This document shows, piece after piece, positions 38,850 through 61,609 of a stretch of 64,000 nt of DNA (positions within the stretch are counted from its first letter, which is position 1; every line of letters begins with the position of its first letter). The stretch is from Urechis unicinctus. Lineage: Eukaryota; Annelida; Polychaeta; Xenopneusta; Urechidae. The stretch covers positions 20,959,855-21,023,854 of the forward strand of contig CM067350.1 of the NCBI GenBank assembly GCA_034190875.2. Reading direction: 5' to 3'. Position numbers and translations under genes: made by a program. The notes under the pieces are model-generated. The model was not told the DNA's origin, searched no databases, and was given only the letters and a program-made list of their open reading frames with translations.

Positions 38850-39735
38850 GATCGAAGCGATAACCGGGTTGGTGATATCGAAGAGGGACCTGGATTTATC
38901 CTGGAAAGTCCAATGGACTCCTGGTTTCAGTCCGTTAAACAACACAGCACCACCCTTGTTCAACAAATGATTGCTGAAGGTCAGGTGGATGTCAATATAA
39001 CTGACCAGGTAAAGTCACAAAAGTATTGATCCCATTCAATGACTGCTATGCATTGGTTTTAAATACATCCTTCTATTTGAGAGGAAAGGATTAATTTCCT
39101 TGACTGAAAAATCCGTAGACACAGTTAGATATATATTTTATGTATTATATATTCTTAATAACCGCCACTGATTTCACACAGAAAATAAGCCGCGTTGCAT
39201 ACCAACTCGAGCAGCACGTCTGCTGGGAAAAGGTTGCCTGTGCATTAGTTTCCACGTTTTCATATCAAGCACTGTTTCATGCTTTCAGAAAGGCTGGTCG
39301 GCTTTACATATCAGCGTGTGGAACGGATTTACAGACTTAGTTGCATTGCTTGTGGACGAAGCCGCTGACATCAACCTACCTGGGCCTGGAGGTTCTACGC
39401 CCGTGTCTCTGGCCTCCCAGAAAGGACATGCAGATATTGTAGACGTTCTCATTGCCGCTAATTGTGATGTACTCGCAGCTGCCTGTCTGGGAACTGACTG
39501 TTATAACGTGACACCACTCCATCTGGCGGCGCAAAATGGACATACGACGATCGTCCGGCAGTTGCTGGAGGCTGGTGCAGTGGTGAATGCCACGATGGAG
39601 TGTGGGGACATGAAGGGGGTGACACCTCTACATATGGCTGTACAGGCGGGACATCTTGAAGTCATGGATGTGTTGTTAGCGGCTGGGAGTGATGTTCATT
39701 CCTCCACGCAGACCATAATGGAATCCATGTGCTAA
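38850..39735 (+). CDS. Ankyrin-repeat protein, two 3' exons
   Basis: Exon 38850-39008 (acceptor TTTGTTTACAG, donor CCAG|GTAAAG) and exon 39289-39735 (acceptor GCTTTCAG), both phase 0. The first encodes an acidic lead (DRSDNRVGDIEEGPGF) and a helical pair (HSTTLVQQMIAEGQVDVN) that looks like a degenerate ankyrin repeat. The second holds four repeats: GWSALHISVWNGFTDLV, STPVSLASQKGHADIV, VTPLHLAAQNGHTTIV and VTPLHMAVQAGHLEVM. These scaffolds bind other proteins; no partner or catalytic domain is visible, so the role is unknown. The protein ends a few residues after the last repeat at a TAA (39733-39735) lying where a minisatellite begins. It may be a truncated copy of a longer family member. 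Confidence 0.7.
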
Positions 39736-40130
39736 AAAACGGTCGACCTGGCATCCACACGATTAGAACCCGACCATCTTGAATTCACGTGCTTAAATCC
39801 GTCCAATCTACTAAATACGCAACCTTTCTGGAATCCATATGCAAAAAAAAGACCCACCCAAACCAATGTGAAATCCAAATACTTTATTCAGACCAACCTG
39901 TACGCTGTGAATCCACGCGCTAAAACCCGACCGTCCTGGAAACCACGCACCAAAACCCGACCGACCTAGAATCCACGCGCTAAAACCCGACCAACCTGGA
40001 ATCCACGCGCCAAAACCCGACCGATCTAGAATCCACGCGCCAAAACCCGACCGACCTGGAATCCACGCGCCAAAACCCGACCGACCTGGAAACCACGCGC
40101 CAAAACCCGACCGACCTAGAATGCACGTGC
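39736..40130 (+). repeat. 30-bp minisatellite following the ankyrin stop
   Basis: About 13 copies of a 30-bp unit containing CCGACCTGGAATCCACGCGC and CAAAACCCGA. The first, diverged units overlap the end of the ankyrin coding exon (GACCATAATGGAATCCATGT then GCTAA), so the stop codon itself appears to come from the repeat. Confidence 0.8.
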
Positions 40131-43100
40131 TGACCTTGACATTATGATGTTGCCCACTTCTGACTAGCATACATTGATCTTAAGACTCACGAGATGTTTG
40201 ATTACACTTCGACATCGTATGGTTTCTTTCGGTCAAGATCGCCATATCATGCTGTATTCTTCATACGTCAGTGGGATGCTTTAAGCAGACTTCAGTTTTT
40301 GATTGGACTGGTTTCAATATAGTTTGAGGTAATCACACTGTATTCGAGAACACCAGTTGTTCCCCAATACAGACTCGTCCGTTTTATTTCTTACTGACCT
40401 CACCTTCTCAATAACCGGATTACCGCCCACTAATCACTTATCCAATAACCATCCAATTACCACCCGCAAATAACCACTCAGTAACCACTGCCCCAACAAC
40501 CTCCCACACAATAACCACATGATTACCACTCACGCAAAAACCAATCAGTAACCTGTCACCCAATTACCACTCATGTATACTGTCCATAATTTACAATAAA
40601 AAAACCCATCTTGAACTACTTTCGGTTTTATGTTTGCATCACTCAATTTACTCTAGTCATAAATCACTGAGGGGTTCGTTATTGACTCGACGAAATGCCA
40701 AGTTATGTTTACAATCCCTCTTTCTATCTTTGTTAACTCGGCCAAATGCAAACTGACATTGATCAGTGGGATCTACTTGTTTGTATGTAAGTTTTGTTTT
40801 TAGCCCGATTGTGGTATAAATTTTCAACCCACCCCCACTTTTGGGCATATTTTTTTATGAACAAAGCCAAATTCTCAATAACGTGGTCTATGAATTTAAA
40901 AATTTCCTAATATACTAATGCATATAAAAAATACACGGTTACTGCAGATATGAATAGTTTTCGCCCGCTCCCCTAGGTTGGAAAATAATGCTGACAATGA
41001 AAACGCTTCGTGAAATTATTGATCGCATATATAACCGTGACTATCTGTCTGATTACCTTCAAAATCAAGTTGATGAAATAGTAAACAAGTGATGCCCAAT
41101 ATATGACGGAAGTCGATAGCGTCACTTCCGGTAACCAGTACATGTTTAAGTGAAAATCAAAGCATCATAACTACGTTGATATTGGTAGCATGGAAATATC
41201 CCTTTGACACAGGTAAGCCGATCATATTTACTACAAGTTACGAATCACATCTAGTTGTAGGTTATTGATCGAATTCCTACGAAAAGCAGCACATTGTGTG
41301 CGTTATGATTTTTCTTTGAAATGGAACATTTTGTTATCATAACGTAAAATGTAGATTTCAAGAGACTCATGGTTGAGATCAGTTAAATGGGCGAATCATT
41401 AAATTTGTCATATAATTTGTCATCATGACCATCATCACGAACATAATATTTGTCTAAGTGCTTTTTCATGATCTATTCAATTAGAAATTATCACTGTAAC
41501 CACCCCCCACACCCCACCGCCACTCATTAAGAAACAAACGGTCTCGAATTCTACGCTGGTCCGACGGACTTGGCCAGTAAATATCTGGAAATATTTAGAC
41601 GTGGACACGCCGTTGAATTCCGGATCCCACAACGGAAACACACACAGCTTCATATTCCCTCCCACACGTTTACACACCAGCCTCTTTAATTTAGAAATAA
41701 TTAGAACCATTACTTTCATGGGTTACTATTGCTGATTAATAATCAAAGAGATCCCAGTTCCTCTCTGCCACCTGTCAATTATAGCAGGTATGCCATCTAG
41801 CCACAAAGTGATTTTTTCTCAGGATTAGACTATGTTCAGGTGAAACAGATCAGACCCGACTTGCGAGTATTATTCGAGAAAGTTGCCGACCGGTACAGGT
41901 TGTATTTATTTTATTTGTTGTCTTTAATTTCATGTTCAAAATTCAATTACAAATAAATTTGATAAACAAATAATTACTATTTATCATCCGATCAACCATT
42001 ATGGCTGTGTAGCAGGCCCCAGAAAACGGTTAGACGAGTTGATACCTGAGGCCTTCTCCTCTATATCACCAGTGCAGCACTTTAAACTGTTGGAAATGCA
42101 CCAAACACTGAACAAACACCACGGCCATTTGATAAAAGCAATCTTATGGACGAACTTCCGTCCCCATTGCTATGGTTTGTATTGCTCCACATCTTCAGTG
42201 AATTGTAAATCTGCTCGTTAAGACAGGAACACACCAAGCTATTATTTACCTTTTTCAAAAATCCTGATCTGTCCGTAGTTTGAAACCTTCCGCCTGGGCC
42301 AATTCATAAGTTAGAATGTTTATAAACTGGTTTCATGTAACTCGATACAGATCCCGTGACAGGACCCAAGACATGCTGAGATCTAGCGGTTCGGAAGCTT
42401 AGTATCGGGAACCGAGCGCCTGTGGCTGGACGGTCACTGGCCAGCCAGCCAGCAGTTAACAGTTTGCAATCTCCTACTTCACAACGCTACAAATAACTAA
42501 GGCAATCAAAAGCACTTCCCGTTACAAAAATCACGAGTGTTATCAACGTAATGGTAACCCTTGTGACACTGGCGGTGTTTGAAAGTCAAAATGTCCTAGC
42601 CGCTGCCAAGACAGTAACTGTGCCACCAAAGGAAAACATCATGATACGCCGTGGTTTGACGTAACAATCAGCAATGATATAAAATAGCGCCATGTTGATG
42701 GATGCGTATGATTTGTATGTTTGGAGAGACCTCTTGTATCACTCCCAATCAACAGCTAGTTTAGAAACGCGCTTATTTACAACCAGCCACGACACAACAT
42801 GCGCGGCGAAGTCAAACACAAGGCGGGGATGCCGCGTAAAGCTCAATAACTCGGCTGTATCGTTTTAATTGAAGTACCCGAGAACCACTGTATTTTTCTG
42901 ACTGAGGTGGCGCGGCTCGGCGGACAATTCCTATATCATCTTGACAAGATTGGTCTCGCGAGAGTTGACGCGGAGTAATTTCAGAGGAACGGTCTCGGGG
43001 ACCTCATCGAGACCAACATGTAATGAATGTACGATGTAGCCTTTGAGGGGAACATAGGCCAGGTTACCCTCCCAGAACCACGTTGTTGGAGGCACACGAT

Positions 43101-43200
43101 TCGTTAAGTGAAAGAATATTGAAAAACAGAATATGATGGACACACAGGGCGGTGTTGAAATATAAACTATTGAATGCAGACTGAACACGGCCTTGTTTAA
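40131..43200. other. Spacer with weak AATAACCAC repeats
   Basis: At 40380-40590 there are loose, short repeats of the ACCACTCA/AATAACCA type. The remainder to 43200 has no recognisable gene. Confidence 0.4.
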
Positions 43201-43204
43201 CTGT

Positions 43205-43600
43205 CATATTCATGACTCCACTTTATGACGCCTACTTGTGACACAGCCTTATGATGCAGTCCAGATACATAGCCTAATGCCATAGCATTATAACGCAGCC
43301 TTATGACGCAGCCTTATGACGCAGCCCTGTGGAACTGTCTTGTGATATTGCCTTATATTTCAGCCATATGAAACAGCCCTGAGACACAGCCTATGTCACA
43401 GCCTTGTGACATAACATTAAGACAGCCATATATCACAGCCTTGTGACATAACATTAAGACAGCCATATGTCACAGCTTTGCGTCATAAGATTTCACAACC
43501 TTATGACGCAGACATGAAACACCACCTTTTGACTCAGCCTTATGACATGTGTTGTTGGCATATAGCCCGATAACGCCACCTATCGACGCAGCCTGATGAC
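43205..43600 (+). repeat. Degenerate 12-13-bp repeat (GCCTTATGACGCA type)
   Basis: Numerous imperfect copies of GCCTTATGACGCA and CAGCCATATGTCACA variants. There is no coding potential. Confidence 0.65.
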
Positions 43601-45575
43601 AGCCATATTACACAAGCATATACACAATTCCAAAGACACTCGCAACTCGTTGTCCGGTGTTCAAGTAGCATGCCGCTAGATCTATATATGACAGCAAGGT
43701 GATCAGGTGTCTCGTCGACACACCTCCTTTAATCAGAATGGATTAGTTGTCTTTCCATCGACAGGACAAGTCGACAGTGAATGTATTTGCTTGTCCTGAC
43801 GCAGGAGTTGAGGCGATTCTAAAACGTGTTCATATCTCCGTGCTAAAAATCTGAGTTCATTTATACAAGGCTGAGCAGCTCCAGTAGTCTGATAGCAACG
43901 CTGTGGAGAAAATGGCTTCCTATGAACTGCTGCGCAGAAAATGTTAGGGAAAATGCACTGAAAAATGGTCATTTCACTCAGTAGCGATTTAAGGCAAACT
44001 GCGCGACACGACAGCGCGCGCATCATTGCTCGGACTCTAGCAGCTCAGCGGGCTGGAAGAGAGTGGTATAAGAATCTAGTCATCCGCCTGAAATTGTCTG
44101 ATGAATAAGGCAAGATGTGTGCGTGAGTGAGTGGGGCTGGGGGCGAGTTGTTGGCGCGTTAGTACCACGGCTGAGACAAAACAAGAATTGCAAGCCCCGT
44201 GAAAGTCAAATCCTTGTAACAACAACCAACCTCTTATGTAAATTTATTCAAATGGTTTATCCCTCGTATTGCGTGCCCCTTGAATGCAAGCCCCTTGAAT
44301 GGTAAGCCCCTTAGACAAGCCCCTTGGCATGCCATAGGAATCGTCGGCCCTTATCAGATATGGTGATGAAAAATTATCGGCCTTTGCCCGAGACAGTCTT
44401 GAAATCATTTGCAGTGTACTTATCTATTGTTATTGTTGATTAGTGTTCTTATGATAAATATCACCGAGTCTCTTATCATGTGTTACGTCCCGTCGTTTGG
44501 GAGTCATAATGGTTGAATCATCCAATCGATCATAATGATCAAACACATTGATTTAGCAGGTGCATGGCGATTACCTTTGTGATGTCAGACCGTAACAATC
44601 GCTGTCAGCCTCTCAATACACTATGGTCTAGTTATATATCGTCAATATGTGGCTAATTGAGTTTGGTTTGAAGTTGCATAATTCCAATTGAACTCTCGCC
44701 ATAAAACCAGCCGCGCTTTAATGACTTGTCTGATTGGCTTATGCAGGTGTGTACGTCACTGTGTGACCTGTCATAGCTCCATCAACAAAGATCAGCCCCC
44801 GGAAACTGGTACGGGGCAGGAAGCTGACCATTTGGCGTTGCTGGGCAGCAGCCTTATTAAGCCACCACCTGTTGCTCTGTCGCACGTGTATAGGAAACTC
44901 ATCAAGCGGCAGCAGCTGAGATGGGGATGTTGGGTAATGTTTAGGTCCGCATTATATCACTCTAATTCGCCCTCTGTTCGCTTTGCCGAATATAAAGCGA
45001 TTTTAATTACTTGACTTCATTAACCACACGAGGTATCCTATTCATCACGTTTTGGGGTTATTGTGATGTAGTTGGGTTTAATCACTTGTTGCTTTAACGA
45101 AGCATTTTTCTGCCGATTTCATGTACCTCTTATTTTGTTTTCATTTGTGTGTAGCAGCTGAGAGGACTCAATTGTAATCATTTCTTCGCGCAAGGAATAC
45201 CATCTAATTAATTTAGAAAAATATGCAGATAAGTAGCGACCGTGTCGAGTAACTGCGCGTGCGCAATTCCATCATTTTCTGGTATTACCGCTCAAACACG
45301 TTTTCAGCTTGCCATGCCATATTTTGCTTAGAATTAACATCCCATCAAACATAATGAATTAGACAATTGCCTTCAAAATAGACGGTTGGACGGACTCAAT
45401 TTCAGAGGTATCCGTAGGAATCGGTCAAAGAATTTTTTCACAGCGGATTTTAGATGCAATGCACCATTTAATTAATCAATGAATCATTTGTATATTTAGA
45501 CGGGCTTATAAAATCTGTGATTGCTGCTGTAAAGTATCATTCCTTGTCGGTCAGAAAACTAGATTTATATAAATA
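43601..45575. other. Spacer, nothing confident
   Basis: A small cluster of five AAGCCCCTTGAATG-like copies lies at 44190-44335. No gene is recognised. Confidence 0.4.
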
Positions 45576-45577
45576 TG

Positions 45578-46008
<431 letters not shown>

Positions 46009-47400
46009 CGGTGTCTGTGTGCTTGAGTGAGTGCGAGGGCTCTGCAAGTATTAGGCCATTTATATGAGTGGGGGTATTTCTTTCTACTGTCTCATCTCGT
46101 CCGATGTAGTTATCATGGGCTCTGTACAAATACAAAACAGGGCCCGGACAGATTACTGTAGCTAGTGCAGCGCTCATGTCCCGTTTCGTCATCTCCCTTC
46201 ACTGCACATCAGGTCATCCTCTACTGCTGTGGACCGCCTCTTATCAGCTCCTCTCTTCATTTCATTTCACTTCTCTCAGACTGCCTTGCCTGTGTTGGCT
46301 TGCCCTCTACCTAGCCGGGCTACCCGACACATCTAATGGGAGCAGCGAGGCGCCCATGTCGCTGTCCCCACCAGTAAATGTACCGCCTTATCACTGAAGG
46401 CTATGGCAACCTCCAAGCCTCACTCGTTATGCGCGGCGTGCATTTGTCATTAGGGCGATCTCTCTGTATGCCTCGTCGCGTTCTTGATGTCCATGCTAGC
46501 TTTCGTGAGCGGGGTGTGGGATGCCAGGACGCCTGGATGCCCATATCGTCCCCTCTACGAACGAGACAGCTGCACCAGGCATTGGTGTGTAAGTCGCAAT
46601 GCTATGTATTTACCCCCCCCCACCCCACACACACACACACTCCCCACACCACACCAAACCTGGCCTCTTCTTGTAAGCGGTCAGAAAGAATCGAATCATT
46701 CAACCAGGTGACAAAGAGATGATACCCAAAAAGCCTCGTCCGTAGGGAAGGTATGACATGACCAACACGTCACACGGCTTGACAACACCTCCTAATACTA
46801 CTGCCTTGATAATACCGAAAACATTCTCAGAGAATGCCTGGTTTAGGTTTTGTTCGATGCAATCCTATGAATGATGAATGGGTTGAGAGTGGTGTGGTGT
46901 GGAAGGGGGAGTCAGCATCATGAATGTTGCAGCAGCTGACACGCTGCGTAATTGAACATACCCTAGGCTCTCAGAAACACTCCCCGTCTCGTGGCTTACA
47001 CCTCTTCCGATTTCCTAACAACACTGCAACACAGCACAGGGGAGGCTTAGGTTGACACATAGGGGAAAAAATATCAAATTTCCTGTCTCTGTAGCAGGAA
47101 TCCCTCGGGGATCTACACTTGCGTACATAGTACCATGTTAGGATATCATCTACATATAAACGCCCGGATGTCACCAGGGCCTCGATGAGATATCTCAATT
47201 AATTATCGCCTCACAAAGGACGCCAGTTTTATGTCGACAGGGTTGATGAAACTGTACGCTTGATTGTCCACCGCCTCCATCAATCCAATCTAGGCTGGCT
47301 AGAGTAACCCGAGTGGGAGCAATATGTGGAAGCAAATTGTGTTAGACTGAAAACAAGAATGGCTCGCTTGTTATGGTGTGAATACTGGAGGTAGATGGCT
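46009..47400. other. Spacer, nothing recognised
   Basis: Unique sequence with short CA and C runs near 46612-46645 and no domain in any frame. Confidence 0.4.
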
Positions 47401-47429
47401 GCGCGATAAACCAAATTTAATGGGCTCTT

Positions 47430-48075
47430 TCTCACTCCTGCGAGCGCCCTCACTCCTTCGGAAACGACCGCCCTCTTTTTCTCACTCGTGAGATAAGCCT
47501 CTCTCCCTCTCTCGCGAGATCGCCCTATCTCTCTCTCACGCGTAAGATCACCCTCTTTTTCTCTCACTTGCGATATCGCCCTTCTCGCTATCTCACGTGG
47601 GATTGCCCTCCCTCTCGCACTGGTAAGATCGCCCCTCTCTCTCACACTCATGAGATCGCCCCTCTCTATCATTAGTGAGATCACTCTCCCTCGATCTTAC
47701 TTGTGAGAATAATCTCTGCCACTAGTAAGATCACCTCATCTCTCTCACTCGTGAGATCGCCCCTCTCTCTCACTCGTGAGATCGCCCCTCTCTCTCACTC
47801 CTGAGATCGCCCCTCTCTCACACTCCTGAGATCGCCCCTCTCTCTCACTCGTGAGATCGCCCATCTCTCTCACTAGTAAGATCACATTCTCTCACACACT
47901 CGTGAGATCGCCCCTCTCTCTCACTAGTGAGATCACATTCTCTCACACACTCGTGAGATCGCCCATCTCTCTCACTAGTGAGATCACATTCTCTCACACA
48001 CTCGTGAGATCGCCCATCTCTCTCACTAGTGAGATCACATTCTCTCACACACTCGTGAGATCGCCCCTTGCTCTC
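47430..48075 (+). repeat. Palindrome-bearing minisatellite (CTCACTAGTGAG)
   Basis: Tandem units of about 24 bp with the form CTCACTCGTGAGATCGCCCC plus CTCT spacers. From 47865 they organise into a 51-bp higher-order repeat that alternates a CTCACTAGTGAG unit with a CACTCGTGAGATCGCCC unit. CTCACTAGTGAG is a perfect 12-bp palindrome, so each unit can form a small hairpin. Confidence 0.85.
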
Positions 48076-50546
48076 AATAATAAGATGGCCCTATTGATCT
48101 CTATCGTGGGATCGCCTTCTCTCGTTGACCCACGTGATCGTCCTGTATCAACTATATCGCTCGCCACCTGTTTGTTGTTGTCTTCTAGGTATATGATAAC
48201 TTCCGAAATCACAGTTTGGCACAGATATTGTCTGCATAATCTGTTGTTTAATTAGTGTGTACCGATAACTCCTCTGCTGCTGTGTCAGGATTGACCGATT
48301 CGCCAGACAACAGATTCCGTATTAATCTGATAGCCACAACATACCACAACACAGGGCAATCGTAAATGAAATATACCGCAAGAATATATTCATTTATGAG
48401 GAAGCAATCAACTGTCGCGTCTGTATCGCGCGCGTCTTAATGAAGTCGAGCGGGTTCCCTGGCAGCCCAGGTGATTGAATTAGCGCTTGCAACGAAACAT
48501 CTCTCATTAGCAACCAACACGCCTTTCTCTATATGACCCCCGCCTTTTTTTAATCATTCCATCTCGTGAGCTAACCCAACACCCTTATCCCCACACCCCC
48601 TTCCCAACTCCATCCCTTTCCCCAGCCCCCCCCCCCCCCCCCCCCCCCTCCTCGTGTCTTGGTACCCCTGATTTCACGCGCTGTTCATCTCAGTCGGATA
48701 TACCTGACATTTAAAGTCCCCCGCACCTGTCAGATTATGCAGCCAGACGATTATTTTACTTTGTTAAACAAGCGCAGTGTTTATCTGTCTAAACCATGGC
48801 TGACCTTATGCAGTTTAACGAGTCCACGAGGATTAGCCGAGAGTACGATGCAATTAAATGTCTATCTATGTTTTTATGGCCACCTTAACCGCGTTGTTGA
48901 ACATTGGAAGAGCTGGGGTGTAAATAACATCTCGCTGAACGATCGGCAAGCAATGAATTCCTACCGCTCTGATCCTGACAGGCGCACGACAGTTTCGGAA
49001 GCGGTGAATCTCCCCCGTCACCTCACGCCACCTTCACCACGAGCCTCAGTCCCCCCCCCCCCCAACCCCCCCACCCCCCCACCCCCTTGTTGACCACCCA
49101 GTGGTCGCCGTTTCTATGTGAGACAGGAACAATGTTTCTCACAGCGTCATCCCATTCCCCAGTTACCAATGCCTCACTTAAGCTTTCCCGAGGATGGGAA
49201 GAACATGAAAGATAATACAAATCCGGCTCTAGCTCGCAGAGGACCTCGTAAATGTGCTGTTGTGCGTAATACAGTAAGCCCCCTACATCGACGACTGAAG
49301 TGCCGTATAATTAGGTTGCCATGGTATTCAGCTAGAGACAAGTTAATTCATGTCTTGTTTGTAGGAGATATTATTGCAGGCGAGGATTGGTCGCTAATGA
49401 GACAGCAAGACAGGACGGCAACATTAATGAGGTTTTCAATGAAGACTTGGTGTAAGTAAATAGAGGCAACTTTAGGGTATGTTGTAACATGACGTGATAT
49501 ACAACTGATACGTTATGGCTTACCAGTAGTTTGAATCAGAACTGCAAATTTTACCGATTTGATCATTAATTGCTTTGCTGAGGAATGTCATATTTGGTCT
49601 GCCGGAAATGTGTTTAGACAAAGATTGTTTTTAATTGTGTCACTTCTCACCAGCGCGAGGGTCAAAACATATCCCCCTTATAATATTTTCTATTTACTGG
49701 CCGCTCGATAATTACCGACTGGTCGAGAAGTTAGCAGCTTGTCGGGACGTTCAAGGAAATGACTTCCAACTTGGGCGATCAAGATCCCAGAAGCAAGTCG
49801 GAAGTGGCTTGACATGTTGCTCCATTAGGAGATCCGGTTGGTGGACAGGGTACAAGGGGAAAAGACGGAGACTCAATGTTGAGGCTCTCATCACGAGTGA
49901 TACAGCATGCCCTGTCAGTGACGCGCCATTGAATCATCGAAGACCGCAGGAGAATCCACGATTTGCGCCCCCTAACGGACAGGAGCATCAATTTGAGGTG
50001 TCAAGAGGGTGAGGGGGTGCGTGGCGCGGCCTAGCGGTGAATCAGGTGCGCAAGTCGTCGTCATCTGTTGGCAGCGCCCACTTCATACCCCCGGGCTGAG
50101 CCACACGGCACGCTCTCACCGTCAGCGCGCGCTAATAGCGATTCATCTTCATACAGCGGATCGAATATCTCGAATGCTTCATTCAATCGAAACCTACGCT
50201 TGATCTCCGGAAGGATCAATTTATGGTGAAAATAAGACGTTTATGGCAGACCTGGAATAGGCGTAAGTTGACAAAAGGACCGGGTTATGGAATACTCTGC
50301 TAAACGCTAAGGTGATAGGATCTTGAAGGGAATGCTGGAATTAATTTGATCGGCCAAAAATACTTATTGGACTGAGATCGTGAAAGGATAACACGTCAAG
50401 TGGGGTGCAAAATACTCAACTCGCCAGGAAGGCGTGGATTGCATCAGAGAGGGGATGAATTGTTTATATTGAGGAAATTCAACACCGGATCAAAGCTCGT
50501 GTATTTTTGGAGTTATATCGACAGTGCCAACAACGGTGAGACCACT
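48076..50546. repeat. Spacer with 23-C homopolymer and C-rich tract
   Basis: C runs lie at 48626-48648 (23 C) and near 49051-49085. No gene is recognised. Confidence 0.5.
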
Positions 50547-60600
<10,054 letters not shown>

Positions 60601-61609
60601 TCAACCCAGTGACGCTTGTTGAAATTGACCAGTCCGTTTGTGCTCCGCGGGATAGTTGTCAATATTTTACGCCAGTCTTAACGCACTTTATTACTCGCGG
60701 AATATGGATTATTCAGTGGAAATATTCCACGAGAGATCGTCAGATTTTATATCTGAAAACCTGTCCTATATGGAATGATTCTGCCGGGGTGTGTCAACCA
60801 AGAACTGTCTAATAATGAACTACTTCGTCTTCTTCGTTTTCATCTGTGTTGTTGCGTTCGTCGAACGGACAATGTTGTGATTTTGGATTGTATGAAGTTT
60901 TTGTGAGTGGATTGCATCATGTTAGTCTGCTGTGAGCATTTATTATAATGTAATTTTCACTTTGTGATGTGGTGGATTTCTCTATTTACGGATATATTAT
61001 CCTGTGTGCGGCGCTATGAAAGATCTAATCTCGAACTAGAGGGAAAAGCTGAGGCACTCTGAAAGTTGATTTCTGATTTGTGTCTAGCCCAGTTTAATCC
61101 ACCACTATGTCGCTATCACTGATAGGGAAATCTATTATTTTACTTCTTTACTTTAGTTGATCTTTTAGAGTTGTTGAACCTCATCACTGACACTCTGAAA
61201 ATTTTCTTTGTTGCTACCGTTGCAATGCGGTGGTGGGCGATAATGCGATTGTTGTGAGAAGCGATATCTTGATGCCAGATTACGAACGTAAGCGCACCAC
61301 GTTATGATTCACCTAGCAATCTACGATTGAGACAAACGCATCAGTGAACGTTTAATCTGTCGATATGGGAAAGAACCAGAGCGCTTATTCCATTTTTGTT
61401 CATATAATATGTGACACTGATTTATAATGCAGTAAAACATTGAATGCGAGGCTTACACTTGCGACTCATAGGGCAATAAACGTGGGCTAGCTAGAAGCCT
61501 ACGTCATGAACTCAAGGAATATAGTGAAAATAGAAAAGATGAATTTCATTCACTTAAATTCAACCTTCAGTAAGTGGCATAAGAGAAGTTGGCAACAATA
61601 ACGTTCATT
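60601..61609. other. 3' region of lectin receptor
   Basis: No gene is recognised. AATAAA at 61475-61480 is a possible poly(A) signal, about 875 bp after the stop; a nearer canonical signal was not seen. Confidence 0.4.
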
